Assembly (NCBI RefSeq): GCF_022410535.1
Contig: NZ_JAKNBL010000034.1
Location: 1-35,602, forward strand
Source: Pelotomaculum terephthalicicum JT
GTDB taxonomy: Bacteria > Bacillota > Desulfotomaculia > Desulfotomaculales > Pelotomaculaceae
DNA: 35,602 nucleotides
Direction of reading: 5' to 3'
The notes below the pieces were generated by a model. It was not told the DNA's origin. It saw only the letters and a list, made by a program, of their open reading frames with translations, and did not search any database. A program made the translations under genes and the position numbers. Positions 7,135 through 16,035 of the stretch are shown one piece after another (the stretch's first letter is position 1; every line of letters begins with the position of its first letter).

Positions 7135-8328
7135 ATGGCCAAGCGGTTATTTACATCTGAATCAGTCACTGAAGGACACCCGGATAAGATAGCCGACCAA
7201 ATATCGGATGCGGTTCTTGACGCTATTTACCAAAATGACCCACTGGCCCGGGTAGCCTGCGAGACCTTGGTTACTACCGGTCTGGTACTGGTAAGCGGTG
7301 AAATTACGACCCACTGTTACGTGGATATTCCCAAAGTAGCCCGGGAAACTGTCCGTGAGATCGGCTATACCCGGGCGAAATACGGCTTTGACTGTGATAC
7401 CTGCGCGATAATCACCTCTATCGACGAGCAGTCCGGTGATATCGCCCAGGGCGTGGACCACGCCCTGGAAACCCGCGACAGCGCGGAAGGTAGAGATAAA
7501 TTGGATGCCACCGGCGCCGGCGACCAGGGGATGATGTTCGGTTATGCCACGAATGAAACGCCGGAATTGATGCCGCTGCCTATATCCCTGGCCCACGGCC
7601 TGGCGAAGCGGCTGTCGGTAGTCCGCAAGAGCGGGTTGGTTCCCTACCTCCGGCCGGACGGAAAATCCCAGGTGACAGTAGAATACGAAGGCGGCCGTCC
7701 GGTAAGGGTGGACAGCGTTGTGATCGGCACCCAGCACGATCCTAAAGCAACCTTGGAGGAGATCCGCAAGGATACGCTGGAACAGGTAATAAAACCAATT
7801 ATTCCGGCTGAATTGCTCGACAATTCGACCCGTTACCTGGTAAATGCCACGGGCCGTTTTGTTATCGGCGGGCCGCAGGGGGACACGGGCCTCACCGGAA
7901 GAAAAATCATTGTGGACACATACGGCGGGATGGCCCGTCACGGAGGCGGAGCCTTCTCGGGTAAAGATCCCACCAAGGTGGACCGCTCAGCCAGCTATGC
8001 CGCCCGGTATGTCGCCAAAAACATAGTAGCCGCCGGGCTGGCGGATAAGTGTGAACTGCAAATTGCCTATGTTATTGGCGTAGCCCGTCCGGTTTCAATA
8101 ATGGTTGATACTTTCGGCACAGGCAAGATAGACGAGCAGACCCTGGTTAAGCTGGTAGGCGAGCACTTTGATCTGCGTCCGGCAGCTATTATCAAAGATC
8201 TGGACCTGCGCCGGCCGATTTACAAGCAGTTGGCCGCCTACGGACATTTCGGCAGAAATGACCTCGATCTGCCCTGGGAACGCACCGACAAGGCCGAAGC
8301 GTTGAGGCGGGACGCCGGTTTAAAATAA
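7135..8328 (+). CDS. metK: S-adenosylmethionine synthetase (methionine adenosyltransferase)
   Basis: 397 aa. It makes S-adenosylmethionine from ATP and methionine in the cytoplasm. Family motifs are present in order: [15 protein letters not shown] at the N-terminus, the catalytic [12 protein letters not shown], the P-loop-like [17 protein letters not shown], and the C-terminal [13 protein letters not shown]. Consecutive ATG codons at 7129, 7132 and 7135 follow AAGGAG; spacing favours 7132 or 7135. The promoter is at 6984. I found no S-box or other SAM riboswitch in the leader, although one is common upstream of Firmicute metK; instead there is a leader ORF ending on the ribosome site. It would supply the methyl donor for the DNA methylase upstream, among much else. 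Confidence 0.97.
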   Translation: MAKRLFTSESVTEGHPDKIADQISDAVLDAIYQNDPLARVACETLVTTGLVLVSGEITTHCYVDIPKVARETVREIGYTRAKYGFDCDTCAIITSIDEQSGDIAQGVDHALETRDSAEGRDKLDATGAGDQGMMFGYATNETPELMPLPISLAHGLAKRLSVVRKSGLVPYLRPDGKSQVTVEYEGGRPVRVDSVVIGTQHDPKATLEEIRKDTLEQVIKPIIPAELLDNSTRYLVNATGRFVIGGPQGDTGLTGRKIIVDTYGGMARHGGGAFSGKDPTKVDRSASYAARYVAKNIVAAGLADKCELQIAYVIGVARPVSIMVDTFGTGKIDEQTLVKLVGEHFDLRPAAIIKDLDLRRPIYKQLAAYGHFGRNDLDLPWERTDKAEALRRDAGLK

Positions 8329-8387
8329 GAGCCCGTTTCGGCACGGTAAGTCTTGAGAGTGTTGTTAACATATACTTAAGGAGCCAG

Positions 8388-8447
8388 AAGTCAGGAGTCA
8401 GAATTAAGAATGTTTAGAGACGGTTCTCATATTCTGACTGCTGACTT
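8388..8447. repeat. Heptamer-type inverted repeat, copy 1
   Basis: The left arm AAGTCAGGAGTCAGAAT (8388-8404) and right arm ATTCTGACTGCTGACTT (8431-8447) match as a 17-bp inverted repeat with one mismatch, around a 26-bp centre. It belongs to the same family as the repeats at 12971 and 15746. The rest of 8329-8624 holds no gene I can support; a short imperfect hairpin lies at 8522-8539. Confidence 0.75.
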
Positions 8448-8565
8448 TTACTCTCTCTGAAAAATTTTTTTTATCATCTGCTGTAAACACGTTATTGGTA
8501 TGGATGTCTATTTTTAGTAGTCAGGCCTTCATGAAGCCTGGCCTTATTATTATATGGATTAAAAT

Positions 8566-8618
8566 AGAATTCAGAATATTTCGGTACGATAAAACATCTA
8601 TTCTTAATTCTGAATTCT
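8566..8618. repeat. Perfect 12-bp inverted repeat related to the heptamer family
   Basis: AGAATTCAGAAT (8566-8577) and ATTCTGAATTCT (8607-8618) are perfect inverted copies around a 29-bp centre, with extra pairing just inside the arms. They share the TCAGAAT core with the other copies but lack the AGGAGT units. Confidence 0.65.
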
Positions 8619-8624
8619 GAGTAA

Positions 8625-8673
8625 TCACCCCTGGCGGATATCCTGCATATGGTGCAGTAAAGGCCGGGGGTGA
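8625..8673 (+). promoter_or_regulatory. Structured leader that hides the ribosome site of the 8679 gene
   Basis: TCACCCCTGGC (8625-8635) pairs with GCCGGGGGTGA (8663-8673) over 11 positions with one G-U pair. Inside is a second hairpin, CTGCA/TGCAG (8643-8657). The 3' arm contains the GGGGGTGA ribosome site of the next gene, so the fold would block translation unless opened. I do not recognise a known riboswitch class. Confidence 0.5.
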
Positions 8674-8678
8674 AAAAT

Positions 8679-9131
8679 GTGAACTTGCTTTTGGTATCAT
8701 TGGCAATGCTGGCCGCGGCGGGCTTTGTCTTTCTTTTCAGGATTTTTTTCAACAGGAGTTGTCAAACTGTTCACAAGAGCACAAGAACGGTGGTTATTAT
8801 TGTCAAGGATCAGGAGCCATGGGTGGAGGGTTTTATTCGTAAAATTTTTTACCTGATCAAAAATACACCGTGGATAAAAGTACGGGTGGTGGACGATGGT
8901 TCTTGCGATAAAACATTGGAAATACTGAGCTGTTTACAAAGATATTACCCTTTTGAATTGTTGTCCGTGAAGGCCGCGAAAAACATGGAATCAAACGGGG
9001 ATGCCAACGGATTTTCGCACACGCGGCAATTTGACGTTAGAGGTTTAGCAGGTAAAGATCTGCTGCGTGCGCCGTTATTCTTCCATTTATCCCCTAACAG
9101 TGCAGGTAAATTCAACGTTTTGTCGAAATAA
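8679..9131 (+). CDS. Membrane-anchored protein with a glycosyltransferase-2-like N-terminal fold
   Basis: About 150 aa. The GTG at 8679 sits 6 bp after GGGGGTGA; a GTG at 8670 overlaps that site. One N-terminal membrane helix (LLLVSLAMLAAAGFVFLFRIFF) is followed by RTVVIIVKDQEPWVEGFIRKI and VRVVDDGSCDKTLEIL, which resemble the first beta strands of a GT-A family 2 glycosyltransferase, including the DDGS motif that binds the nucleotide sugar. The acceptor half is missing: the family usually needs over 200 residues. It is therefore either a reduced regulator-like protein or a remnant. It starts a probable operon with the diguanylate cyclase 19 bp downstream. Confidence 0.6.
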   Translation: MNLLLVSLAMLAAAGFVFLFRIFFNRSCQTVHKSTRTVVIIVKDQEPWVEGFIRKIFYLIKNTPWIKVRVVDDGSCDKTLEILSCLQRYYPFELLSVKAAKNMESNGDANGFSHTRQFDVRGLAGKDLLRAPLFFHLSPNSAGKFNVLSK

Positions 9132-9150
9132 GCGTTGAGGTGGAATTAAC

Positions 9151-10851
9151 TTGCGACCGAGAAGTATTGTGCATATCCTGTATGTATGGCTAGTGGTCGG
9201 CCTGGCGGCCTGGCAGTTGTACCTCCTTTTCCCAGCCCTGGATCTGGACCGGGTGCGGGAATTGCTGTCTATTGTTCTCCTGGGCGTGCTGTCCGAGTGG
9301 CTGGCTGTATCTTTTCCCCACGGGCAGCTTTCAGGCGGCTTCGCCCTGGTCCTGTCAGCTTATTTAATCTTTGGCCCGGCGGCAACCGCCTGGGTTTCCG
9401 GCCTGTCAACACTTTTCGGTCAAGGGATAGCCAACCGGGGCAATCCGGTTCGCACTACTGTCTTCAATGCCGGGCAGTATGTATTGGCGGCTGTCGCGGC
9501 CGGCCATATTTATCAGTTTAGCGGCGGCCGGCTGGGTTTGTCAGGTTTTGCGGAAATTTTACCTTTAGCTGCTTTCACTGTCTGCTACATGGGAATCAAT
9601 CACCTGTTGATTTACTTTTACCTCTTGCCAAAGCGTCGGTATTATCCCGGTCCGGCCTGGCTGGACGCGGTTAAGTGGGATAGTCTGACCTATCTGTTTA
9701 CTGTTCCCCTGGGGCTTTTGATTGCCATGATATACATATATACGGGCTTAACCGGGATCATGCTGCTGTTCTCTTCCGTGCTGGCGCTTCAGTTAATCAT
9801 GCGTCATTATATTCACCTTCACGTGGCCAACCGGGAACTGAAAGCTTTCTATGATGTGGCCACTATTTTAGAGAAGAATCCTGAACCGGCCGAGTTGTTG
9901 GCATTTATCTTGAGAAGAGCGGGAAAGGTTTTTCCTTACCATTCAGGAGTTGCTTACCTACGCTCCGGTGAAAGAGATTCCTTTGCGCCGGTTGCGGCAA
10001 CCGGGCCGTACTCCAAGCATCTTAGCCAAACCAAGGTATACAGCGGTGAAGGGATCGCCGGCTGCTCAATAGCGGATAGAAAGCCCGAAATCATATCCGA
10101 TTGCAGAACCGATTCACGTACCAGGAATGAAGCCGGTTTGTGCCAGATAATGCGCTCGCTGTTAATTATCCCGTTATTATCCGGTGAGGAAGAATTAGGA
10201 GTTATTGTCCTGGGTGATCGCAGGCCCATGGTTTTTGACGAAAAACACCTGCACATTATGGCCGTGCTTGGCGGACAAGCAGCCCTAACCGTGGGGAAAT
10301 CAGTGCTTGCCGGCCGTTTGGAACATGCCGCGTCACTGGATGTTTTAACAGGACTGTTAAATTCGGGAGTTCTTTTCCATGCCGCCTCGGAGATATGCGG
10401 GACAGCCGGCGGAAGCGGCGTAGCGGCCGGACTGATGATTATCGGCGTGGACCGGTTTAAGGCTTTTAACGACCGCTATGGCCGGGCGGCGGGGGACTGG
10501 ACGCTGGCCGAACTGGCCGGGATCATTAAAGGCGCCACGCGCGGAGATGACCTTGCCGCGCGTTACGGCGGGGATGAGTTTGCTGTAATCCTGCCGGGCG
10601 CGAGTGGCCGGCGCCTGATGGACATTGCCGGCGGTATAAGGGATGAAATCGAGGAGCACTATTTTCTGCGAGAGGCCGGAAAGCAGGCGAGAATCACCGT
10701 CAGCATAGGAGCGGCGGAGTTTCCACAGGACGCCGGCGACGCGGCGGGCTTGTTCAAGGCCGCGCAGCGCGCCTTGGATAAGGCTAAAAAGGATGGCGGG
10801 AACCGGGTTGTTTCCGCAGCTGTTTCGATTATTGGGTTACCCCGGAAATAA
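9151..10851 (+). CDS. Membrane GAF-GGDEF diguanylate cyclase
   Basis: 566 aa from a TTG at 9151 with GAGGTGG 7 bp upstream. Residues 1 to about 220 form six to eight membrane segments of a sensor-like N-terminus. A GAF domain follows (about 235-380), then a GGDEF domain (about 395-560). The active-site motif GGDEF is intact (residues 473-477), with the metal-binding Asp in IIGVDRFKAFND. An RGDD inhibitory site lies at residues 464-467, the standard five residues before GGDEF, so product inhibition by c-di-GMP is expected. The enzyme joins two GTP into c-di-GMP. No EAL or HD-GYP domain is present. It sits between the GT2-like gene and comFC, only 11 bp before the latter. The GAF ligand is unknown. 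Confidence 0.92.
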   Translation: MRPRSIVHILYVWLVVGLAAWQLYLLFPALDLDRVRELLSIVLLGVLSEWLAVSFPHGQLSGGFALVLSAYLIFGPAATAWVSGLSTLFGQGIANRGNPVRTTVFNAGQYVLAAVAAGHIYQFSGGRLGLSGFAEILPLAAFTVCYMGINHLLIYFYLLPKRRYYPGPAWLDAVKWDSLTYLFTVPLGLLIAMIYIYTGLTGIMLLFSSVLALQLIMRHYIHLHVANRELKAFYDVATILEKNPEPAELLAFILRRAGKVFPYHSGVAYLRSGERDSFAPVAATGPYSKHLSQTKVYSGEGIAGCSIADRKPEIISDCRTDSRTRNEAGLCQIMRSLLIIPLLSGEEELGVIVLGDRRPMVFDEKHLHIMAVLGGQAALTVGKSVLAGRLEHAASLDVLTGLLNSGVLFHAASEICGTAGGSGVAAGLMIIGVDRFKAFNDRYGRAAGDWTLAELAGIIKGATRGDDLAARYGGDEFAVILPGASGRRLMDIAGGIRDEIEEHYFLREAGKQARITVSIGAAEFPQDAGDAAGLFKAAQRALDKAKKDGGNRVVSAAVSIIGLPRK

Positions 10852-10862
10852 AGGGGGTGCCG

Positions 10863-11606
10863 GTGATTTCAGGGTTATGGGATAGTCTGCTTGATTTGCT
10901 TTTTCCCCCGCTGCCGGAATGTCCTTTTTGCGGTGCTCACGGTTCAGGGGTGGAAGTATGCCGCGCTTGCCATGCAGTAGTGGACGGTTATCGCCTGGAG
11001 GCTCATTGCCGCATATGCGGCCGCTTGCCGGAAAAAGCCGTGCCGGTTACCTCGGGTGGCTTTTACCTGTGCGGTGAATGCCAAAGACATGGCTGGCCTT
11101 TTGTTGCGGCCCGGGCGCCGGGACCTTACGAGGGGGTCTTGAAAAAGGCCATCCACCGTTTTAAATATGGCGGCAGCCGCAGGCTGGCCGCGCCGCTGGC
11201 CTCGCTGATGGCCGAGCTGTTGTTGTCAGATGCCTTATATGCCGATATAGATCTGGTGGTGCCTGTGCCTCTGTCAGGTAACAAGCTGCGTCAAAGGGGA
11301 TTTAACCAGGCTGCCTTGCTGGCAAAAGAAATCGGCGTCAGATTGAAAATACCGGTGAACGGTCGCGCGCTGGCTAAAATTATGGATACACCTTCCCAGA
11401 CCGGGCTGTCCAGGGCGGCGCGGGAAATTAACTTAATAAACGCCTTTCATGTGACAGACGCGCGATATCTTCAAGGTAAAAATATCCTAATTGTTGATGA
11501 TGTTTTCACTACCGGCAGTACAATGTCATCTGCCGCCGCAGCGGTTAAACAGGCGGGGGCGGGACAGGTGTTCGTTATCACGGCTGCCACCGGTAGGTAT
11601 TCCTAA
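10863..11606 (+). CDS. comFC: ComF family phosphoribosyltransferase-like protein
   Basis: 247 aa. An N-terminal zinc finger is seen as paired CxxC motifs (CPFC, CRAC, CRIC, CGEC), followed by a phosphoribosyltransferase fold with the PRPP-binding loop ILIVDDVFTTGSTM near the C-terminus. ComFC/GntX proteins are needed for DNA uptake in competent Bacillus and related bacteria and contact single-stranded DNA; their enzyme activity is not established. The GTG at 10863 has AAGGGGG 6 bp upstream; a GTG at 10857 is an alternative. It closely follows the diguanylate cyclase, suggesting cotranscription. Confidence 0.9.
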   Translation: MISGLWDSLLDLLFPPLPECPFCGAHGSGVEVCRACHAVVDGYRLEAHCRICGRLPEKAVPVTSGGFYLCGECQRHGWPFVAARAPGPYEGVLKKAIHRFKYGGSRRLAAPLASLMAELLLSDALYADIDLVVPVPLSGNKLRQRGFNQAALLAKEIGVRLKIPVNGRALAKIMDTPSQTGLSRAAREINLINAFHVTDARYLQGKNILIVDDVFTTGSTMSSAAAAVKQAGAGQVFVITAATGRYS

Positions 11607-11669
11607 AATTCTACAAAAAACATGCCAACAAATAACATAGATTTACATTTTTTTATTGGGGAGAATTAG

Positions 11670-11730
11670 TTACCCACACTTTAAGGGCTGATTTTATTAG
11701 TTATTAACAGACTTATCCACATTATCAACA
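11670..11730 (+). other. Cluster of DnaA-box-like 9-mers
   Basis: A perfect DnaA box TTATCCACA (11713-11721) is directly followed by TTATCAACA (11722-11730). TTATTAACA (11701-11709) and TTACCCACA (11670-11678) lie just upstream, all in the same direction in an AT-rich stretch. No dnaA or dnaN gene is nearby, so this could be a DnaA-titrating or DnaA-regulated site, or chance. The rest of the 290-bp gap between comFC and the cold-shock gene holds only the promoter at 11815. Confidence 0.4.
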
Positions 11731-11814
11731 GAAACTTCTAAACAAAGAACTTTCCGCAAGGTTTTTTTCGACAAAGATGAGATATATGTATAGTAGTGGG
11801 ATGTTATGAAAGGC

Positions 11815-11843
11815 TTGACAATCTCATAACCCTATGTTAACAT
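11815..11843 (+). promoter_or_regulatory. Sigma-A promoter of the cold-shock gene
   Basis: TTGACA and TAACAT with a 17-bp spacer, giving a leader of about 47 nt. Confidence 0.7.
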
Positions 11844-11896
11844 GACTTTACGTGAGCTAAAGACACACGGAATTAAGTTTTCTAGGAGGTATGTTT

Positions 11897-12094
11897 GTGT
11901 TAGGTAAGGTTAAATGGTTTAATCAAGAAAAGGGTTACGGGTTTATTGAGAGAGAAGACGGCGGGGATGTGTTCGTTCACTTTTCAGCGATTCAGGAAGA
12001 AGGTTTTAAGACTTTAAATGAAGGACAAAAGGTTGAATTCGATATTGTCGAAGGCGCCCGGGGTCCTCAGGCGGCCAACGTTTTAAAAATATAA
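11897..12094 (+). CDS. Cold-shock domain protein (CspA/CspB type)
   Basis: 65 aa, a single cold-shock OB-fold. The RNA-binding motifs RNP1 (KGYGFI) and RNP2 (DVFVHF) are both intact. Such proteins bind single-stranded RNA and DNA and melt RNA structures in the cold or in stationary phase. The GTG at 11897 is preferred because GGAGG at 11885-11889 has normal spacing to it; the ATG at 11891 is too close. It has its own promoter and terminator, so it is monocistronic. Confidence 0.95.
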   Translation: MLGKVKWFNQEKGYGFIEREDGGDVFVHFSAIQEEGFKTLNEGQKVEFDIVEGARGPQAANVLKI

Positions 12095-12142
12095 ATTTTA
12101 CTAAAATATAAATTATACTAAAGTTATGATAACTTTCGGTTT

Positions 12143-12165
12143 ACCCCAGCAAGTCTGGGGTTTTT
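12143..12165 (+). terminator. Terminator of the cold-shock gene
   Basis: CCCCAG/CTGGGG hairpin followed by five T. Confidence 0.9.
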
Positions 12166-12245
12166 GCTTATTGCTCACAGGGGTGGTAAGCGGTGATTAG
12201 TTGCCCAAGACTCCCCGGCGGTCGCCGTAGGCGAGTTGAATTATA

Positions 12246-12274
12246 GCAGGAATTTTCGCCAAGTTGGGGAATAA
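12246..12274 (+). promoter_or_regulatory. Sigma-H-type promoter of hpf
   Basis: GCAGGAATT fits the Bacillus sigma-H -35 consensus RNAGGAWWW and GGGGAATAA fits the -10 consensus RNNGAATWW, with an 11-bp spacer. It lies about 35 bp before the hpf ribosome site. In B. subtilis hpf (yvyD) is also read from a sigma-H promoter, which supports the call. Confidence 0.65.
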
Positions 12275-12307
12275 TAGTATTAGGACATATCAAAAGGGGG
12301 TTGTTTT

Positions 12308-12832
12308 ATGAAGGTGCAAGTACGCGGCAGAAATATTGAAGTGACGGACGCATTGAAAGATTATGTCGCAAAACGCGTCGGCAAGCTGGATCGATTTATA
12401 GACAACCTCGGTGACGCTCAGGTGACAATGACTGTTGAGAAAGATTCCCACCGCATTGAAGTAACCATACCGGTTAATGGGATGATCTTGAGAGGTGAAG
12501 AAAGCACCGGAGACATGTATACTTCTACCGACCTGGTGGTGGAGAAACTTGAGAAGCAAATTCAAAAATACAAAGGAAAGCTGCAAAAAAGGGGTATCCG
12601 GGTAATGAGTGCGCAGAAGCCTTCTGCCGCTGACGACACCGAAGAGGAAGCGCCCAAGCTGGTTAGGACCAAACGTTTTGCGATCAAACCGATGCCGGTG
12701 GAAGAAGCTGTTCTCCAGATGAACTTGCTTGGGCATAACTTTTTTGTGTTCTCCAACGCTGAAACCGAGCAAGTCAATGTAGTTTACAAGCGCAAGGACG
12801 GGAATTTCGGAATTATCGAGCCGGAGTTCTAA
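12308..12832 (+). CDS. hpf: Long-form ribosome hibernation promoting factor
   Basis: 174 aa, the long HPF form. The N-terminal domain (about 1-95, starting MKVQVRGRNIEVTDALKDYV) binds the 30S decoding region; the C-terminal domain (about 118-174, RTKRFAIKPMPVEEAVLQMN) dimerises and joins two 70S ribosomes into inactive 100S particles. An acidic linker (DDTEEEAPK) connects them. AAAAGGGGG precedes the ATG. A sigma-H-type promoter suggests expression on entry into stationary phase. It lies directly upstream of secA, as in Bacillus. Confidence 0.96.
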   Translation: MKVQVRGRNIEVTDALKDYVAKRVGKLDRFIDNLGDAQVTMTVEKDSHRIEVTIPVNGMILRGEESTGDMYTSTDLVVEKLEKQIQKYKGKLQKRGIRVMSAQKPSAADDTEEEAPKLVRTKRFAIKPMPVEEAVLQMNLLGHNFFVFSNAETEQVNVVYKRKDGNFGIIEPEF

Positions 12833-12861
12833 ATTTATCAAAATTGATTGTTGTTTTAACA

Positions 12862-12890
12862 GAGCGCCTCTCCAGGGGCGCTCATTATTT
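12862..12890 (+). terminator. Terminator of hpf
   Basis: GAGCGCC/GGCGCTC hairpin, extended by two inner pairs around a TCCA loop, followed by ATTATTT; the T-run is weak. Confidence 0.6.
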
Positions 12891-12907
12891 GGAATAAAAT
12901 ACTATAA

Positions 12908-12937
12908 TTGACGGTGTTGATAATGATCAAGTATAAT
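12908..12937 (+). promoter_or_regulatory. Sigma-A promoter of secA
   Basis: TTGACG and a perfect TATAAT with an 18-bp spacer. The transcript would carry the heptamer repeat (12971-13063) in its leader. Confidence 0.65.
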
Positions 12938-12968
12938 TATTTGATATAAAATGATGAGGTGCAACCTG

Positions 12969-13063
<95 letters not shown>

Positions 13064-13080
13064 TAATGAGGTGATATAAA

Positions 13081-15741
13081 GTGCTCGGGTTTATTAAAAA
13101 CTGGCTTGATGATAATGCCCGTGAAGTAAAAAAGCTGCAGCATGTTGTTAATAAGATCAATAGCCTGGAACCAAAGATGTCTGCAATGCCGGAAGAAGAA
13201 TTAAAAGGCATGACCGCGGTTTTTCGCGAACGCCTGGATCAAGGACAAACTTTGGATGATATTCTGCCGGAGGCTTTTGCCGTGGTAAGAGAGGTCTCCC
13301 GGCGGGTATTGGGGATGAGGCACTTTGACGTGCAGCTGCTGGGCGGCATTGTGCTGCATCAGGGCCGTATAGCCGAGATGAAAACAGGTGAAGGTAAAAC
13401 CCTGGTGGCTACTTTGCCGGTTTATCTGAATGCTCTCACCGGCAAAGGAGTTCATGTAATTACAGTGAATGACTATCTGGCCCGCCGTGACAGCGAGTGG
13501 ATGGGCCAGATCTACCGCTACCTGGGTTTAAGCGTGGGCTTGGTGCTGCACGGCTTGGAATGGGAGGACCGCAGGCGCGCTTACCGCTCCGATATTGCTT
13601 ACGGCACGAATAATGAGTTTGGGTTCGACTACCTGCGGGACAATATGGCCCAGCATCCCGACCAATTGGTGCAGCGTGAGCTAAACTATGCCATCGTGGA
13701 TGAAGTGGACAGCATATTAATAGACGAAGCCAGGACCCCGTTGATTATTTCCGGGCAAGCGGAGAAATCTACCGACTTGTACTTTACTTTTGCCAAAGTC
13801 GTTCCCCGGCTGGTGCGGGAAACCGATTACAATGTCGACGAAAAGGCGCACACTGTGACCATTACCGAGTCCGGAGTGGCCAAGGTGGAAAAAATGATTG
13901 GCGTTGAGAACCTGTATGACGATAAAAACGTTGAGCTTACCCACCACCTGAACCAGGCCTTAAAAGCCCACGGGCTGATGAAACGGGACCGGGACTATGT
14001 GGTGAAGGACGGGCAGGTGATCATTGTTGATGAGTTTACCGGCCGGTTGATGTTCGGCAGGCGCTACAGCGACGGTCTGCACCAGGCTATCGAAGCCAAA
14101 GAGGGAGTCAAGATCGAACGGGAGTCCCAAACTCTCGCAACCATCACTTTTCAGAACTACTTCCGGATGTATGACAAGCTCGCCGGTATGACCGGCACGG
14201 CGGCAACCGAGGAACAGGAATTCAAAAAGATTTACGGTTTGGATGTGGTAGTGATACCCAGCAACAAACCGATGATCCGCAAGGACCTGCCGGACGTTAT
14301 TTATAAAACGGAGCAGGCTAAATTTGCCGCGGTTGTCGAAGAAATAGCGGCCAGGCACGACAGGGGGCAGCCGGTACTGGTCGGCACGATATCTATTGAA
14401 AAATCTGAGATCCTCAGCAGCATGCTCCGGCGGAGAAATATTAACCATCAGGTGTTAAACGCCAAATTCCACGACAAAGAAGCGGAGATCGTGGCGCAGG
14501 CGGGACGTTTGGGAGCGGTGACTATCGCCACCAACATGGCCGGCCGCGGCACCGACATCCTGCTTGGGGGCAATCCGGAATTTCTGGCGCGGTATGAATT
14601 GCGCAGGCAGGGCCACGAGTTTGAAGCCGCCGGGGAGATAGCCTCCGTGCCGGCTGGGACGGATGACCCCGTTTACCGGGCGCTGCTGGAAAAATACCGT
14701 AAACAGTCAGAGGAAGAAAGGCGGCTGGTGGTCGAACAGGGCGGTCTACATATAATGGGCACGGAGCGGCATGAAAGCAGGCGCATTGACAACCAGCTCC
14801 GGGGCCGTTGCGGCCGCCAGGGCGACCCTGGCTCAAGTCAATTTTACAGCGCCCTGGAGGATGATTTGTTGCGCCTTTTCGGCTCCGATAATATTTCAGG
14901 CATCATGGACCGGTTGGGAATTGAAGAAGACATGCCGATCGAGCATGCGATGATCACCAGGTCGATTGAAACTGCCCAAAAAAGGGTGGAAAACCGGAAC
15001 TTTGATATCCGCAAGCACGTGCTCCAATACGATGATGTAATGAACCAGCAGCGTGAATTGATCTACAGGCAGCGCCGCCAGGTGCTTACCGGGGGCAATC
15101 TCAAAGAGAATATCATGGAAATGATTGGCGCCGTGGTTGAGCGGGCCGTAACCACTTATGCCCCGGAAGGGGTTTACCCCGAAGAATGGGATTTAAAGGG
15201 GTTGCTGGAGCACGCCGAGCAAATCTTCCTGCCAAATTCCGGATTGGCGCCGGAAGACCTGGCAGAAATGGGACGCAATGAATTGCAGTCCTTCCTGATT
15301 GAGCGGTCAAAGGAAATGTACGAAGCCAGGGAACAAGAGCTGGGCGAGGAAATGATGCGGGAGATCGAACGGGTGGTTATGCTCCGCATTGTTGATGAAA
15401 AATGGATGGATCACCTGGACGCCATGGATCAACTCCGGGAGGGCATCGGTCTGCGGGCATACGGCCAGAAAGACCCTCTGGTGGAGTATAAGTTTGAAGG
15501 ATATGAAATGTTTCAAAACATGATTGACTCCATCCAGGACGATGTGGTGCGTTACATTTTCCGGGTGAATGTGGTCCAGCCGGAGCAGCGGCAAAAACGG
15601 CAGGTTGTTGAAAACCGCTACGCTGAGGAAGGACCGAAACAGCCGGTGCGCAGGGAAAATAAGATTGGGCGCAATGATCCCTGTCCATGCGGCAGCGGTA
15701 AGAAATATAAGAAATGCTGCGGGCGGGCGGAAGCGGTCTAA
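13081..15741 (+). CDS. secA: Preprotein translocase ATPase SecA
   Basis: 886 aa from a GTG at 13081 with GAGGTGA upstream. SecA drives preproteins through the SecYEG channel. Seen in order: the nucleotide-binding motif [14 protein letters not shown], the DEAD-type box [16 protein letters not shown], the preprotein-crosslinking domain, the second helicase domain with [15 protein letters not shown] and [15 protein letters not shown], the helical scaffold ([25 protein letters not shown]), and a C-terminal zinc-binding tail [13 protein letters not shown]. The length and all motifs are normal. It is followed by repeat DNA and then prfB. Confidence 0.98.
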   Translation: MLGFIKNWLDDNAREVKKLQHVVNKINSLEPKMSAMPEEELKGMTAVFRERLDQGQTLDDILPEAFAVVREVSRRVLGMRHFDVQLLGGIVLHQGRIAEMKTGEGKTLVATLPVYLNALTGKGVHVITVNDYLARRDSEWMGQIYRYLGLSVGLVLHGLEWEDRRRAYRSDIAYGTNNEFGFDYLRDNMAQHPDQLVQRELNYAIVDEVDSILIDEARTPLIISGQAEKSTDLYFTFAKVVPRLVRETDYNVDEKAHTVTITESGVAKVEKMIGVENLYDDKNVELTHHLNQALKAHGLMKRDRDYVVKDGQVIIVDEFTGRLMFGRRYSDGLHQAIEAKEGVKIERESQTLATITFQNYFRMYDKLAGMTGTAATEEQEFKKIYGLDVVVIPSNKPMIRKDLPDVIYKTEQAKFAAVVEEIAARHDRGQPVLVGTISIEKSEILSSMLRRRNINHQVLNAKFHDKEAEIVAQAGRLGAVTIATNMAGRGTDILLGGNPEFLARYELRRQGHEFEAAGEIASVPAGTDDPVYRALLEKYRKQSEEERRLVVEQGGLHIMGTERHESRRIDNQLRGRCGRQGDPGSSQFYSALEDDLLRLFGSDNISGIMDRLGIEEDMPIEHAMITRSIETAQKRVENRNFDIRKHVLQYDDVMNQQRELIYRQRRQVLTGGNLKENIMEMIGAVVERAVTTYAPEGVYPEEWDLKGLLEHAEQIFLPNSGLAPEDLAEMGRNELQSFLIERSKEMYEAREQELGEEMMREIERVVMLRIVDEKWMDHLDAMDQLREGIGLRAYGQKDPLVEYKFEGYEMFQNMIDSIQDDVVRYIFRVNVVQPEQRQKRQVVENRYAEEGPKQPVRRENKIGRNDPCPCGSGKKYKKCCGRAEAV

Positions 15742-15745
15742 TAAT

Positions 15746-15765
15746 CAGTAGTCAGTAGTCAGAAT
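15746..15765. repeat. Heptamer repeat, partial copy 3
   Basis: Two CAGTAGT units followed by CAGAAT lie just after secA. The unit differs by one base from CAGGAGT at 12971. No clear right arm was found before the MITE-like element, so this copy looks truncated. Confidence 0.55.
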
Positions 15766-15812
15766 GAGATAACGGTTTATCGTCTTGAGTAACTGTTCAG
15801 CAACCCGGTTGA

Positions 15813-16035
15813 GGCATGGTGTTATCGATAGCGAACGACTTGCGAAGCGCCGTTAACAGCACCCGGCGAAGCGAGGGTAACCGAATTGCGGCGCGAAACC
15901 AGCGGACTACCAACATTACGAATTTGAGTATAATTAGCTTAGTGGATAATGGGCTTGTCCTATTAACTAGCTTACCGCCGCCTTTTCAGCGCCGCTAGTT
16001 CGGTCCGAAGCGAGCCGTGGCGATAACACCATGCC
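15813..16035. mobile_element. 223-bp MITE-like element between secA and prfB
   Basis: Perfect 15-bp terminal inverted repeats, GGCATGGTGTTATCG (15813-15827) and CGATAACACCATGCC (16021-16035), are flanked on both sides by TTGA (15809-15812, 16036-16039), which looks like a 4-bp target duplication. The inside holds three CGAAGCG motifs and several hairpins (e.g. TAATGGG/CCTATTA around 15947). It has no convincing gene; a 60-codon reading at 15816 lacks a ribosome site. The gap 15742-16094 otherwise holds only repeat copy 3 and the prfB ribosome site. Confidence 0.65.

Noticed and set aside
7162-7941. 259-codon open frame antisense to metK
   Set aside because: It has no ribosome site, no recognisable domain, and lies wholly inside a well-supported gene; open antisense frames are common opposite GC-rich genes.
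11670-11730. Chromosomal origin of replication
   Set aside because: DnaA boxes alone are not enough; dnaA, dnaN, recF and gyr genes are absent and the gene context is the secA-prfB region.
15816-15998. 60-codon open frame inside the MITE-like element
   Set aside because: No ribosome site, it starts within the terminal inverted repeat, and it is better explained by the structured element.
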